From Novacetimonas cocois (lineage in GTDB: Bacteria > Pseudomonadota > Alphaproteobacteria > Acetobacterales > Acetobacteraceae), in assembly GCF_003311635.1 (NCBI RefSeq), contig NZ_QEXL01000002.1, positions 220,434-284,433 on the forward strand: DNA of 64,000 bases, read 5' to 3'. Shown one piece after another: positions 27,608 to 37,790 of this stretch. A model generated the notes under the pieces. The model worked only from the letters and a program-made list of their open reading frames with translations, was not told the DNA's origin and ran no database searches. The position numbers and the translations under genes are program-made. Each line of letters opens with the position of its first letter. Position 1 is the first letter of the stretch.

Positions 27608-28496
27608 CGGACTCGATCATTTCAGAGGAGCTTCTCTGCACGCGCACCAACCCGCGATGGGTGGGCGCGGCAATGAAATCAAGGATTTCCGCCACCCGCG
27701 CGTCATCACCATAATGCACGCGCACATAGGCCAGGCGTTCCTGGAACACGGCGTCGCTGGCATGCGCGGCCTTGGGATACAGTGCGCGGAACGCCAGCCG
27801 CATGCGGCGGATGTCATCGGGGGCCACGCCATTGCGACGCAGCCAGATCCAGTGCAGCCCGACAAGGCGCGCCCGGTTTCCCAGCACGCTGCCATAGGGA
27901 ATGACGTCGGCCTCCACCCCGCAGACGCCCCCGACCAGGGCGGCATGGCCGATCCGCACGAACTGGTGCAGCGCGGCCGAGCCCATGATCCGGGCATTGT
28001 CGCCAATCATGACGTGGCCACCCATGACGACATTGTTGACGATGATGACGCCCTTGCCCAGCGTACAGTCATGCGCCACATGGGAATTCGCCATGATGAG
28101 GCAGTTTTCCCCAATGCGGGTGATCCCCACCCCCGTGGCGGTCCCGCGATGGATGGTGACGTTTTCGCGGATAATGGTTCCCGCCCCCACGACGCAGCGG
28201 GTGGGCTCGCCCTTGTATTTGAGGTCCTGCGGCTCCATCCCCACCGTGGTGAAGGGATAGCAGACAACCCCCGCGCCGATATGCGTGTGCCCGTCAATCA
28301 CGACATGGGAAATCAGCCGCACGCCATCATCGATCACCACATCCGGACCGATGGTGCACCATGGACCGATGGACACGCCCCGGCCAATCCGCGCGCCAGG
28401 GGCAACAATGGACGAGGGATGGATCTCAGCGGCGCCCAAAGGTTCCGCATCCCTCGTCGCGCCGGTAGATGCGCTCTGTGCCAGAACAGCCTCCAT
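27597..28496 (-). CDS. lpxA: UDP-N-acetylglucosamine acyltransferase
   Basis: First step of lipid A synthesis, acylating UDP-GlcNAc. Hexapeptide beta-helix repeats run from about residue 25 (IHPSSIVAPGARIGRGVSIG) to 195, including the catalytic-His segment VAHDCTLGKGVI and GGHVMIGDNA. A C-terminal helical domain follows. I chose the ATG at 28496 because GGAAGG lies 8 bases upstream; this gives 299 residues, about 35 longer than E. coli. It follows fabZ by 114 bases. Confidence 0.95.
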   Translation of the reverse strand: MEAVLAQSASTGATRDAEPLGAAEIHPSSIVAPGARIGRGVSIGPWCTIGPDVVIDDGVRLISHVVIDGHTHIGAGVVCYPFTTVGMEPQDLKYKGEPTRCVVGAGTIIRENVTIHRGTATGVGITRIGENCLIMANSHVAHDCTLGKGVIIVNNVVMGGHVMIGDNARIMGSAALHQFVRIGHAALVGGVCGVEADVIPYGSVLGNRARLVGLHWIWLRRNGVAPDDIRRMRLAFRALYPKAAHASDAVFQERLAYVRVHYGDDARVAEILDFIAAPTHRGLVRVQRSSSEMIESDGA

Positions 28497-28610
28497 TTCG
28501 ACGGCCTTCCGGCAGACAGCCACCGGAGATAAAGCCTTGAACACAACGCCGCATGCCCTCTGCGGGTGCTGCCGGCGCCGGTCGATCATTTCCGTTGCAC
28601 GGGACGGGCC

Positions 28611-29120
28611 TCAGCCCATGATCATCGCGCTGAACGTAGCTTCGGCAACCGAAACGCCATCCACCCGCGCGATTCCCTTGAACTTCCACACATTCGCGCG
28701 GCTGCGTTCCTTTTCAACGGAAATCCGCAGCTGGTCGCCCGGTCCCACGGGACGGCGGAATTTCGCGCCGTCAATCGTCATGAAATAGACCAGCTTCCCC
28801 TCGAACGCCTCACCCAGCGTCAGGACCACAAGGGTCGCCGCCGTCTGGGCCATCGCCTCGATGATAAGCACGCCGGGCATCACGGGCCGCGCGGGGAAAT
28901 GCCCCTGGAAGTGCGGTTCGTTGACGGACACATTCTTGATGCCGACCGCCGACTGTCCCCGAACGATATCAACCATCCTGTCAATCAGCAGGAAGGGATA
29001 ACGATGGGGAATCGCCTCCATGATGCGCATGATATCGATTGCCTCGACACTCTGCGGCGTCTGTGCTGTCGGTAATGCCTCTACTTCTTTATCCACGTCG
29101 TCCAACCATCTATTCGGCAC
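28611..29120 (-). CDS. fabZ: 3-hydroxyacyl-ACP dehydratase FabZ
   Basis: Dehydrates 3-hydroxyacyl-ACP in fatty acid elongation and competes with lipid A acylation for the same substrate. The hot-dog-fold motif [17 protein letters not shown] carries catalytic His74 and Glu88, with the usual 14-residue spacing. The start is uncertain: GTG at 29120 gives 169 residues, but GTG at 29096 is also possible and closer to family length; neither has a strong ribosome-binding site. It lies between lpxD and lpxA, the standard order. Confidence 0.95.
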   Translation of the reverse strand: MPNRWLDDVDKEVEALPTAQTPQSVEAIDIMRIMEAIPHRYPFLLIDRMVDIVRGQSAVGIKNVSVNEPHFQGHFPARPVMPGVLIIEAMAQTAATLVVLTLGEAFEGKLVYFMTIDGAKFRRPVGPGDQLRISVEKERSRANVWKFKGIARVDGVSVAEATFSAMIMG

Positions 29121-29198
29121 GGGCGGCAGCTGCGAACTGACTGGGCAGCCATGCCCCCTGCCGGTTGAATGTTCCTTGCCGCGCCCGGGCGCCGTCGC

Positions 29199-30278
29199 CT
29201 AGTCGTCTTTCTCACGGCCCCGGTCCTGCGCCGGCTTCTTCGCCAGACGACGCAGGAACGCCACGTTTCGGAAAAACTCCCTGAACGGCATCGCCGGACT
29301 TCCGATGACATCGGCCCCGGCCTCGACATCGGACATGACGCCACACTGTGCGCCGATCCGTGCCTTGTCACCGATCTTGATATGCCCGATCAGCCCGGCC
29401 TGCGCCGCGACCGTGACAAAATCACCCAGTTCCGTCGAACCCGAAATACCGGCCTGGGACACCACGATGCAGCACCGCCCCAGACGCGCATTATGGCCGA
29501 TCTGCACCAGATTGTCGAGGCGCGAACCCGCGCCGATCAGGGTATCGCGAATCGAACCGCGATCGATGGTCGAATTGGCCCCGACCTCGACCCCGTCCTC
29601 CAGGATCACGCGGCCAAGCTGCGGCACGGTCTCGAACCCGTCCGGCCCGACGGCAAAGCCGAAGCCCTCCTGCCCGATCCGCACGCCCGGCAGCAGCGTC
29701 ACGCGTTCACCCAGCAGGGCGTGCGACAGGCAGACATGGCTGCCGATGCGGCTGCGCGCGCCGATTTCCACGCCATCACCAACCGTGACATGCGTCCCGA
29801 TACACACGCCCGCCCCGATGCGCGCGCGCGCGCCGATCACGCTGAAGGCGCCGATGGCGGCGGACGGATCGATCACCGCGCCATCCCCGACGATCGCGGT
29901 GGGATGGATGCCGGGATTGACCGGCGGCGCGGGATAGAAACGCGACGCCACCCGCGCCCACGCGAGATAGGGGGTCTTTGACACCAGCGCGATGGCATGG
30001 GCCGGAACCTTGTCCACAAAGGCGGGCGCGACGATCACCGCCCCCGCCCCCGTCTTTTCCAGCAGTGGAAGATAGCGCCGGTTATCAAGGAAGCTGACCT
30101 GCTCCGCCCCTGCGGACTGAAGCGGCGCTATGCCTGAAAAACGCGCCGCGCCATCCAGCGCGGCATCTGATCCCCGCAGCTCCGCCCCGGCGCAGCGCGC
30201 AAGTTCGGCGGCGTCAAACGGACCGGCCGAGACAAAGAAACGCGTATCGCCCGGCCCGCTCTGCTCCTGCACATGCAT
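29199..30278 (-). CDS. lpxD: UDP-3-O-(3-hydroxyacyl)glucosamine N-acyltransferase
   Basis: Third acylation step of lipid A. An N-terminal uridine-binding domain (about residues 1-105, with [11 protein letters not shown]) precedes a long hexapeptide beta-helix (about 107-300; [20 protein letters not shown] repeats are visible). The catalytic His is in the QIGHNARLG segment. 359 residues from ATG 30278 ([10 protein letters not shown]), which lies 22 bases after the skp stop; an in-frame ATG further up would overlap skp. Confidence 0.96.
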   Translation of the reverse strand: MHVQEQSGPGDTRFFVSAGPFDAAELARCAGAELRGSDAALDGAARFSGIAPLQSAGAEQVSFLDNRRYLPLLEKTGAGAVIVAPAFVDKVPAHAIALVSKTPYLAWARVASRFYPAPPVNPGIHPTAIVGDGAVIDPSAAIGAFSVIGARARIGAGVCIGTHVTVGDGVEIGARSRIGSHVCLSHALLGERVTLLPGVRIGQEGFGFAVGPDGFETVPQLGRVILEDGVEVGANSTIDRGSIRDTLIGAGSRLDNLVQIGHNARLGRCCIVVSQAGISGSTELGDFVTVAAQAGLIGHIKIGDKARIGAQCGVMSDVEAGADVIGSPAMPFREFFRNVAFLRRLAKKPAQDRGREKDD

Positions 30279-30300
30279 GGATTTGTCCAAGTCCCCGATT

Positions 30301-31173
30301 TTACCGCTTCGCCTTCGCAGCGGCGGCAGCCGGAGCGGCCGGGGCGGCACCACCGCCCTGTTCGGCGTCGGCCGTGGTGGGCATGGTACCCGACTTCGCC
30401 AGCACTTCCGGATCGACATTCGCGGCGGGGATGAAGACGCTCGGCAGGACCGAGTTCAGCTGCGTCGCGACCTGCTGGGTGATATCCAGGCTATCCTGGC
30501 TCAGCGCCACCTGCTCGCGGTGCAGGACAAGGTTCATGCTGCGGCTTGCCGCCACCTGACGGATGATCTGCACCAGTTCACGCTCGATCTGCCCCAGCGA
30601 AACCTGGGCCGCTTCCTGAATGATGCGGTTGCGGTTGCGGAAGTTCTTCTGCGCCGCGATCACGCGCTCCTGCAGCTTGCGCTCGTTCGCCTGGATCTGG
30701 TCCGACGTCATGCTGCGCGCCTGACCCTGCAGCTTCTGCTGCTCGTCACGCCACGATGCCTGTTCCTTCTGCGCGTCGCGGGCCAGTTCGTCACGACGCG
30801 CGCCCAGCACGCGCTCCGCCTGCTGCGCCGCGGTGGACAGGCGCATCACGTCAGGAACGCTGATGACGCCAATGACCGGCGCGGGCGGCGGAGAACCCTT
30901 GGGCAGGTCGGGGGATGCGGGAATCTGCGGCAGCGGCAGGACCGGCGGCGTCTGGGACTGGGCCTCGTCGCTGTCGGCGGGCGGCGCGGGCAGGGGCACC
31001 GGCTGTGGCGCGGGCTGGGCCGCATGGCCGGCCGCGTGCTCCGGTTGCTGCTGGGATGCCTTGGGCACGAACCAGCCGGAATTGTTCTGCGCATGCGCAG
31101 CAGATCCGACCAGACTGCCGCACCCGAGCGCAACAGCGGCAGCAAATAGACGAACGCCGGAATAACGCAACAT
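30301..31173 (-). CDS. skp: OmpH/Skp-family periplasmic chaperone with a Pro-rich N-terminal segment
   Basis: Chaperone for unfolded outer-membrane proteins. A signal peptide covers residues 1-29 ([15 protein letters not shown], ending AHAQ). Residues about 38-97 are Pro/Ala/Gln-rich. The OmpH core begins at [19 protein letters not shown] (about 102) and forms long helices rich in Gln, Arg and Glu. An Ala-rich tail ends the protein. At 290 residues it is about 120 longer than E. coli Skp because of the Pro-rich segment and tail. It starts 7 bases after the bamA stop. Confidence 0.9.
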   Translation of the reverse strand: MLRYSGVRLFAAAVALGCGSLVGSAAHAQNNSGWFVPKASQQQPEHAAGHAAQPAPQPVPLPAPPADSDEAQSQTPPVLPLPQIPASPDLPKGSPPPAPVIGVISVPDVMRLSTAAQQAERVLGARRDELARDAQKEQASWRDEQQKLQGQARSMTSDQIQANERKLQERVIAAQKNFRNRNRIIQEAAQVSLGQIERELVQIIRQVAASRSMNLVLHREQVALSQDSLDITQQVATQLNSVLPSVFIPAANVDPEVLAKSGTMPTTADAEQGGGAAPAAPAAAAAKAKR

Positions 31174-31180
31174 TATCACC

Positions 31181-33673
31181 TCAGAATTGTTGGCCGAAGC
31201 CGAAGCGGAGCAACTGGGTACGGTCATGCTTCTGTTTGATGATCGGCACACCCAGATCAATGTTAATCAGACCAAACGGGCTTTTCCAAGAGAAGCCGAC
31301 ACCGGTACTGACGCGCGGGGTCAGTGTATCTCCATATACCGGCGTGTATTTGTAACCATCATTGGGCGACGTATAGCGATTGCGCACACGCAGGCCATCC
31401 AGGCCGCCCACGTCAACGAAATACCGTCCCTTGATCCCCATGTCCGCCGCGAACGGCATCGGGAAGTCGACCTGCGCCGACGCCGTGTACAGGAACCGGC
31501 CACCCAGGAAATCTTCCTGTGAATGCATGGGATAGGTCACGCCATCGATCGTGCGCGAATGGATGCCCATCGAACGCGGTCCCGCGCCACCGTCGAGGAA
31601 GCCGCGCAGCGACGTGCCGCCAAGGTAGAAGTTATCGATGATGTCACTGCGCCCACCGCCCCAGTTGGCGATGTCACCGGCACCGGCCTTGAATTCGACG
31701 GTCCAGTCGTGATTGCCCATCAGATTGTCGAGCGGCAGGTAATAGGCCGCGTCAATCTTGCCACGGACATAGCGTTCATTGCCGCCGATACCCGCGAAAT
31801 CGCCGCCGATGCGCACGACGTAACCGCTATGCGGCTGTGAACGGCGATCACGCGTGTCATAGGTCAGAGTGGTGCTGAGCTGCGACAGCAGCGACCAGCC
31901 CGCCTGATCCAGCACGTACCACGAGGAATCGGACCAGGTATCGCCAACGTCACGATCCGTCAGCGTATAGCTCCACGACTGCGACAGATGGTTGTTATAC
32001 GAATACCCCATGCGCAGCGTCATGCCGTACCGGCCTTCGGAGTAGTTCTGGTACGTCATGTAACGGTTCTGGATGCCGTAGATGTCGATGCCGGCCACCA
32101 GGTTGCGGTTGAGGAAATACGGATCCGTTACCGAAATATCCGCCTGATCTTCGTAATACGCCGCCGTGCCCGAGAAACCGGCATCAATGCCCGTTCCCAG
32201 CAGGTTATGCTGTTTCAGGCCGATATTGCCCAGTACGCCCGCGTCGGTCGAATACCCGCCGCCCAGCGAAAATTCGCCCGTCGGCTTTTCCACCACGTCG
32301 GCGGAGATATTGACCTTGTCGGGCGAGGACCCCGGCGTCTGATCGATCGAGACGGTCTTGAAGAAGCCCAGATCCTCCAGAATCGCCTTGGAATACTTGC
32401 GGTCCATCGGGGTGTACGGATCGCCTTCGGACATCGGCAGCTGCCGCCGGATGACCTTGTCTTCCGTGATGGTGTTGCCGTTGATGTCGACGCGCTCGAC
32501 ATACATGCGTGGACCTTCGCTGACATCGAACAGAAGGTTGACCGTCCGCTTTTCCGGGTTACGCGCGATTTCGGGGTGGACCATCGCGAACGGGTACCCC
32601 TTCGCCTGCAGGATTTCCTGCATCGACGTGGCGTTATGCTGGATCGCGCTGCCGTCATACCACTGGTTGTGGAACAGCGAGATGTACTTGTGCAGGGACG
32701 CCGCGCTGACATGCCGCAGCGAGGAGCGGATATCCATCTTGTTCAGACGGTACCGTGGCCCCTCTTCCATCGTATAGGTGATATAGAACGTCTTGCGGTC
32801 GGGCGAGAGTTCGCCGGTCGCGTTCTTGACCTGAAAATCGACAAAACCGTTTTTCAGATAAAACCGGTGCAGCAGTTCCGCGTCATACTTTATGCGTTCT
32901 GGGTTGTACTGATCGCTGGAGGAGAAAAAGCGGTACCACGCCGTTTCCTTCGAGGACACGATGCCGGCAAGCCGCGTGCTGCTGAAGGTGCGGTTCCCCA
33001 CGAAGGTCACCTTGCGGATTAGTGTCTTCTGCCCCTCGTTGATGCGGAAGATGACATCGACGCGGTTATGGGCCAGCCGGATGACCTGTGGCGTGACGGT
33101 CGCGGCGTATCGCGCCTTTTCCGCATAGACGCCCAGTATCTTCTGCCGGTCGGCGGCGATCGTCTTGGCGGAAAACACCGCGCGCGGACGCAGCGATATG
33201 ACCTTCGTAAGGTCTTCGTCCTTGGCGGTATGGTTCCCCTCGAACACGATTCGGTTGACGATGGGGTTTTCAACGACATGCACGACAAGCACGTTGCCGG
33301 AACGCTGCATGCTCACGTCCTTGAACAGGCCGGTGGCATAAAGCGTCTTGAGCGAACGGTCGAGGAGATCCTGGTCAAAGCGGTCGCCGGGCTGCACCAC
33401 CATGTAGGACAGGACGGTACTGGTCTCGATACGGTCATTGCCCTTGATGTCCACCGCCTCGATCGGATCGGCCAGCGGCGGGGGCTTGATGGCTTCGACT
33501 TCGGGCTGCTGCTCCGGCATCATTTCCGGCGAGGGCGCCATGCCGGTGGCCGGGGGAGCATCCGGGGCAGCTTCCTGCCCTGCGTCCTGTGCGCGGGCTC
33601 CTGCCGTCCAGAACAGCGGCACAACACAAACGGATGCAAGCAGCGCTGAACGTTTACTCGACAAAATCGGCAT
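31181..33673 (-). CDS. bamA: outer membrane protein assembly factor BamA
   Basis: Omp85 core of the BAM complex. A signal peptide (residues 1-29, ending ARAQ) is followed by a Pro/Ala/Met-rich stretch (30-75). Five POTRA domains lie at about 75-430, and the 16-strand barrel lies at 430-830. The conserved lock motif VRGF appears as LRGF, and the C-terminus ends in QQF, the expected Phe-terminal beta-signal. 830 residues. The ATG at 33673 is directly abutted by GAGGA with no spacer, so the TTG three codons in (spacing 9) may be the real start. Confidence 0.97.
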   Translation of the reverse strand: MPILSSKRSALLASVCVVPLFWTAGARAQDAGQEAAPDAPPATGMAPSPEMMPEQQPEVEAIKPPPLADPIEAVDIKGNDRIETSTVLSYMVVQPGDRFDQDLLDRSLKTLYATGLFKDVSMQRSGNVLVVHVVENPIVNRIVFEGNHTAKDEDLTKVISLRPRAVFSAKTIAADRQKILGVYAEKARYAATVTPQVIRLAHNRVDVIFRINEGQKTLIRKVTFVGNRTFSSTRLAGIVSSKETAWYRFFSSSDQYNPERIKYDAELLHRFYLKNGFVDFQVKNATGELSPDRKTFYITYTMEEGPRYRLNKMDIRSSLRHVSAASLHKYISLFHNQWYDGSAIQHNATSMQEILQAKGYPFAMVHPEIARNPEKRTVNLLFDVSEGPRMYVERVDINGNTITEDKVIRRQLPMSEGDPYTPMDRKYSKAILEDLGFFKTVSIDQTPGSSPDKVNISADVVEKPTGEFSLGGGYSTDAGVLGNIGLKQHNLLGTGIDAGFSGTAAYYEDQADISVTDPYFLNRNLVAGIDIYGIQNRYMTYQNYSEGRYGMTLRMGYSYNNHLSQSWSYTLTDRDVGDTWSDSSWYVLDQAGWSLLSQLSTTLTYDTRDRRSQPHSGYVVRIGGDFAGIGGNERYVRGKIDAAYYLPLDNLMGNHDWTVEFKAGAGDIANWGGGRSDIIDNFYLGGTSLRGFLDGGAGPRSMGIHSRTIDGVTYPMHSQEDFLGGRFLYTASAQVDFPMPFAADMGIKGRYFVDVGGLDGLRVRNRYTSPNDGYKYTPVYGDTLTPRVSTGVGFSWKSPFGLINIDLGVPIIKQKHDRTQLLRFGFGQQF

Positions 33674-33818
33674 TCCTCACCATTCGGTAGGCGGACTGGC
33701 TCCACTGCCAGCCATGCAGAGAAGTGATCTCCGTGCTGTCATGCATTATCCGCATGGGCGGACGTATCCGATATCGCCCCTGTCGCGCAAGCACTTGTCT
33801 CATGCCGTCATTCTTACG

Positions 33819-34925
33819 TCATCCGACATGTGACGCCAGCCATTGAAACAGGCCGAAATGCGAAAGATCGTTAAATGTCGAAAATAAAAACAGACTGGCG
33901 ATCAGCGCGAACCCCGCCTGGAAGCTGATCTGCTGGACCCGGCGCGACACCGGGCGGCCCATTATTCCTTCGAGGATATAGAACATCAGCCGCCCCCCAT
34001 CGAGAATCGGTATGGGAAACAGGTTTATCAGCCCCAGATTAATCGACAATAGCGCCATGAACGAAACGATACTGGACACGCCATATTGCGCCACCTGTCC
34101 GGACATCTGCGCGATGCGCAGCGGACCGCCCAGATCCTTCGTGCTGTGCTGTCCCGTCAGCATCTGCCACAACCCTGCAAGGGTCTGGACCGAAACGTTC
34201 CACGTTTCCTTCACGGCGGAGACGAAGGCATGCGGCAGGGACTGCGGCGCGCCCATTTCCGCAAGGAAGGAAACCCCGAGTTGCCCATGCGGGGCCTGCC
34301 CCTTGGCCCCCGCCACGCTGCCGACCGTCAGGGGAAGGGTCAGGTCCCTGCCATCGCGACGCACCGTGACATCGATATGCGCGCCGGGTTCTGCGGCCAC
34401 CCGCGCCTGCAGGTCCGCCACGTCGGAAATGGCATGATCGCCCAGCCGCACGATGGCGTCATGCGGGACGATGCCCGCGACTGCCGCAGCGCTGTTGGGC
34501 ATGACATCGGCCACGACATTGCGGATATGTGGCTGCCCCGCAAAGGCGAACAGGCCGGTGAACAGGATGATCGCCAGCAGGAAATTGAAAACCGGCCCCG
34601 CGACGATCACGATCGCCCGCGACAGCACGGGCTTGTCATGGAACGTCCGGCCCGGCTGCCACGCCGCCATCTGTTCCGGGGTGGCGTCTTCCGGTCCCTC
34701 GAACCCGTGCGGCTTGACATAACCGCCCAAGGGAACGGGACACAGCCGCCATTCCGTGCCGACACTGTCATGCCAGCGCAGAAGCGGCTTGCCGAAACCG
34801 ATGGAGAACACCTCCACATGCACGCCCCGCCAGCGCGCGGCCAGGTAATGGCCAAGTTCATGGATGAAGACCAGCACGCCCAGCACCAGGGCGAATGCCA
34901 GCACGGTCCGCAGCAGATCATGCAT
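33819..34925 (-). CDS. rseP: site-2 membrane metalloprotease RseP
   Basis: Intramembrane zinc protease that cleaves anti-sigma factors and signal-peptide remnants. The HELGH motif is at residues 22-26 in the first transmembrane helix, and the third-ligand motif NLFPIPILDGG lies near residue 310. One PDZ domain is evident (about 120-200, ending in GVSFLAEMG); E. coli RseP has two. 368 residues. It lies between dxr and bamA, the classical order. Confidence 0.95.
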   Translation of the reverse strand: MHDLLRTVLAFALVLGVLVFIHELGHYLAARWRGVHVEVFSIGFGKPLLRWHDSVGTEWRLCPVPLGGYVKPHGFEGPEDATPEQMAAWQPGRTFHDKPVLSRAIVIVAGPVFNFLLAIILFTGLFAFAGQPHIRNVVADVMPNSAAAVAGIVPHDAIVRLGDHAISDVADLQARVAAEPGAHIDVTVRRDGRDLTLPLTVGSVAGAKGQAPHGQLGVSFLAEMGAPQSLPHAFVSAVKETWNVSVQTLAGLWQMLTGQHSTKDLGGPLRIAQMSGQVAQYGVSSIVSFMALLSINLGLINLFPIPILDGGRLMFYILEGIMGRPVSRRVQQISFQAGFALIASLFLFSTFNDLSHFGLFQWLASHVG

Positions 34926-34982
34926 GATGATTATGTATTCTCCTGATGATCACGCGCGGTCGTCCTCCTGCCCGGCTGGGCC

Positions 34983-36140
34983 TTACGCGGCCCGTGCGGT
35001 TATCCGGGCCAGTGCGAGGCGTCGCGCCTCCCGGTCCCAGTGCAGTACCTGCTCCAGCGTATCCGCGCTCTGGTTCCCCAGTGATTGCATCACATCCTCG
35101 ACAACCCGCGCAATATCCCGGAAGCCGATTTCACGATTCAGAAAGGCCTCCACCGCGATTTCATTGGCGCCGGACAGGATCGTGGAGGCCGCCCCGCCCG
35201 CGCGCAGCGATTCCCGCGCCAGGCGCAACGCGGGGAAACGTTCCTCATCCGGGGCCTCGAAATCCAGCCGCGACAGCGCGGCAAGGTCGAGGCGCGGCGA
35301 ATTGGTCGCCATCCGCCTGGGCCACGCCAGGGTATGGGCGATGGGAATGCGCATGTCGGCGGACCCAAGCTGCGCGATGATGCTGCCATCGGTGTACTGC
35401 ACCATGCTGTGCACCACGGACTGGGGATGGATGATGACATCGATCCGGTCCTCCGTCATGTCAAACAGGCGGGCCGCCTCGATCAGTTCCAGCCCCTTGT
35501 TGAACATCGTCGCGGAATCAATGGTGATCTTGGCGCCCATGCTCCATGTCGGGTGCTTCAGCGCGGCTTCCAGTGGGGCATTTTCCATCTCCTCGATGGT
35601 GGCGCGGCGGAACGGGCCGCCTGACGCGGTCAGTACGATCTTTTCAACCTGATCGACCTGACCGTCGGCCATCGACTGGAAAATGGCATTATGTTCCGAA
35701 TCGACCGGCAGCAGCGTCGCGCCCGCATCGCGCACGGCACGCAGCATGACATCGCCGGCACAGACCAGCGCTTCCTTGTTCGCCAGCGCCACGGCGCGCC
35801 CGTTGCGGACCGCCGCAAGGGTGGGTTCCAGCCCGATGGCCCCGGTAATCGCCGCCATGGTCCAGTCCACGGGCACGCCCGCCGCCCGGATCACCGCCTC
35901 CCGGCCGCCGGAAACGCGCGTGCTGGTTCCCGCCAGAAGAGTTTCCAGTTCCCCCACCAGGGATTCGTCGGCAATGACCGCATATTCCGCGTCCAGGGCG
36001 CGTGCCTGTTCCGCCAGCCGGGCGACATTGCGTCCCCCCACCAGGGCCACGACACGGAACCGCTCCGGCGCCTGCAACAGCAGATCCACAGTGGAACAGC
36101 CGATACTGCCGGTACTGCCCAGAACGGAAACTGTCTTCAT
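34983..36140 (-). CDS. dxr: 1-deoxy-D-xylulose 5-phosphate reductoisomerase
   Basis: Makes MEP in the non-mevalonate isoprenoid pathway, supplying undecaprenyl and, in these bacteria, hopanoid precursors. The NADPH-binding GSTGSIGCST is at residues 7-16, LPVDSEHNAIFQ is present, and the flexible-loop and metal region include the SMGAKITIDSATMFNKGLE segment. 385 residues from the ATG at 36140; the longer frame adds 21 residues without family support. Confidence 0.97.
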   Translation of the reverse strand: MKTVSVLGSTGSIGCSTVDLLLQAPERFRVVALVGGRNVARLAEQARALDAEYAVIADESLVGELETLLAGTSTRVSGGREAVIRAAGVPVDWTMAAITGAIGLEPTLAAVRNGRAVALANKEALVCAGDVMLRAVRDAGATLLPVDSEHNAIFQSMADGQVDQVEKIVLTASGGPFRRATIEEMENAPLEAALKHPTWSMGAKITIDSATMFNKGLELIEAARLFDMTEDRIDVIIHPQSVVHSMVQYTDGSIIAQLGSADMRIPIAHTLAWPRRMATNSPRLDLAALSRLDFEAPDEERFPALRLARESLRAGGAASTILSGANEIAVEAFLNREIGFRDIARVVEDVMQSLGNQSADTLEQVLHWDREARRLALARITARAA

Positions 36141-36186
36141 CCTACCGATTTCCCCAATTTGCTTTTCATCGCGACCGTCCTTGCGG

Positions 36187-37065
36187 TCAGTGCAGGCCGA
36201 CATACCAGAAAGCAGCGCCCGCCGCTGCCCCCAGTGAAATCAGTGCCGCCAGGGGCGCCGCCACCAGCAGGCCGTCAAAACGGTCCAGAAGTCCGCCATG
36301 CCCCGGAATCAGCGCCCCCGAATCCTTGACGCCGCGCGCCCGCTTGAGCGTGCTTTCGGCCAGGTCGCCCGCCTGCGCCGCGATCGCCATCACCCCGCCC
36401 ATCACGGCGCCGCGCCATGCACTGCCGGGCAGCGCGTCAGGCAGCAGTGCTGCGATCACGGCCCCGCCCGCCACCGCGCACAGCAGACCGCCACATGATC
36501 CCGACCATGTCTTGGCCGGTGAAATGCGCGGCGCCAGCTTCGGTCCGCCCACGGCGCGGCCGGTCAGGTAGGCCCCCGTATCGCTCAGCGCGACGCAGGC
36601 CACGACAAACAGCACGACCCCCGCGCCGGGATGGGTCATGAAACGCAGCCACAGCAGGGAGACACCCGCGCACCCCACCGCGACCTGTCCCGCCCACAGC
36701 GCGGGACCGAACACGAACGCCACGCCCATCACCAGGAAGGCGCCGCCCCACTGCCCCGTCAGGGCGCAGGCTGCGCACGCCAGCGGCCAGAGCAGGTAAA
36801 GGATCCCCCGCCAGCTGCGCGCGGACAGGGAAAACAGGCGTCCCCATTCGGACGCCATTCCCACCATCGCCAGCACGATCATCACGGCATAGGCAATCCC
36901 GCCCGCCCACACGCACAGGGCCGCCAGCGGTATGATCACCGCAGCCGACAGCACGCGCGCGCGCAGGTCCTTCCACCCCCGGCCGGAATTCTTTCCCGGC
37001 GGGGGCCGCGTGGCGGAAGAAGGAAACGGGACCACGGTTTGCGTGGGATCAGACCGGTCTTGCAC
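36187..37065 (-). CDS. cdsA: phosphatidate cytidylyltransferase
   Basis: Integral membrane enzyme making CDP-diacylglycerol. About seven hydrophobic segments are visible. The family signature is near residues 195-225 (VALSDTGAYLTGR, then KLAPRISPAKTWSGSCGG) and the C-terminal SGALIPGHGGLLDRFDGL carries the conserved Asp residues. I prefer GTG at 37065 (AAAGG 8 bases upstream, 17-base overlap with uppS), giving 292 residues; the ATG at 37107 is the alternative. Confidence 0.94.
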   Translation of the reverse strand: MQDRSDPTQTVVPFPSSATRPPPGKNSGRGWKDLRARVLSAAVIIPLAALCVWAGGIAYAVMIVLAMVGMASEWGRLFSLSARSWRGILYLLWPLACAACALTGQWGGAFLVMGVAFVFGPALWAGQVAVGCAGVSLLWLRFMTHPGAGVVLFVVACVALSDTGAYLTGRAVGGPKLAPRISPAKTWSGSCGGLLCAVAGGAVIAALLPDALPGSAWRGAVMGGVMAIAAQAGDLAESTLKRARGVKDSGALIPGHGGLLDRFDGLLVAAPLAALISLGAAAGAAFWYVGLH

Positions 37066-37783
37066 CGAAGCGCCTTTCGCGCCGGGAAAAGATTTCGAGC
37101 ACGGCATTGAAATGCCCCGCGTCGAAATCAGGCCACGGCGTCTCTATGAATATCAGTTCGGCATAGGCCGACTGCCACAACAGGAAATTGGACAGACGGC
37201 TTTCACCGCTGGTCCGCACCACGATATCAGGGTCAGGCATGTCCGCCGTCATCAAGAAGCCGCCAAAGACGTCCTCATCAACCTGATCGACCGCCAGCGT
37301 TCCATTCCCGATGTCCGCCGCCATCCGCAGGGCCGCCTGCACGATGTCGGCACGGCCGCCATAGGACAGCGCAAGGACCACCGTCAGGACCGTATTGGAC
37401 GCGGTTTCAAGTTCGGCGCGGCGGGCTTCGGCCCGGACGTCGGGGGCAAAGCGCGACAGGTCGCCAATGATGCGGATGCGCACGCCCTTCGCCGCCAGTT
37501 CCGCGACCTTGTAGCGCAGGTAATAGCGCAGGAGGCTGGTAAGGTCGGCCACCTCCTGCGGGGTGCGCCGCCAGTTTTCCGAGGAAAAGGCATAAAGCGT
37601 CAGCCATTTCACGCCCGCCGCGACAGCCGCGCGGATGCAGCGCTGCACCGCCTCCGCCCCGGCCCGGTGGCCGGCAAGCAGCGGTAGCCCGCGCGCCGCG
37701 GCCCACCGCCCGTTGCCATCCATGATGATCGCCACATGGACCGGCACGCCCCCGGCTCGTCGTTCCCCGACAACTGGGTACAT
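37049..37783 (-). CDS. uppS: undecaprenyl diphosphate synthase
   Basis: cis-Prenyltransferase making the C55 carrier for peptidoglycan and polysaccharides. HVAIIMDGNGRWA contains the catalytic Asp, and the C-terminal RTSGESRLSNFLLWQSAYAE segment is diagnostic. 244 residues from ATG 37783 (MYPVVGERR); the frame opens further upstream but overlaps frr. It lies 7 bases after the frr stop. Confidence 0.96.
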   Translation of the reverse strand: MYPVVGERRAGGVPVHVAIIMDGNGRWAAARGLPLLAGHRAGAEAVQRCIRAAVAAGVKWLTLYAFSSENWRRTPQEVADLTSLLRYYLRYKVAELAAKGVRIRIIGDLSRFAPDVRAEARRAELETASNTVLTVVLALSYGGRADIVQAALRMAADIGNGTLAVDQVDEDVFGGFLMTADMPDPDIVVRTSGESRLSNFLLWQSAYAELIFIETPWPDFDAGHFNAVLEIFSRRERRFGARPV

Positions 37784-37790
37784 GCGGGGG

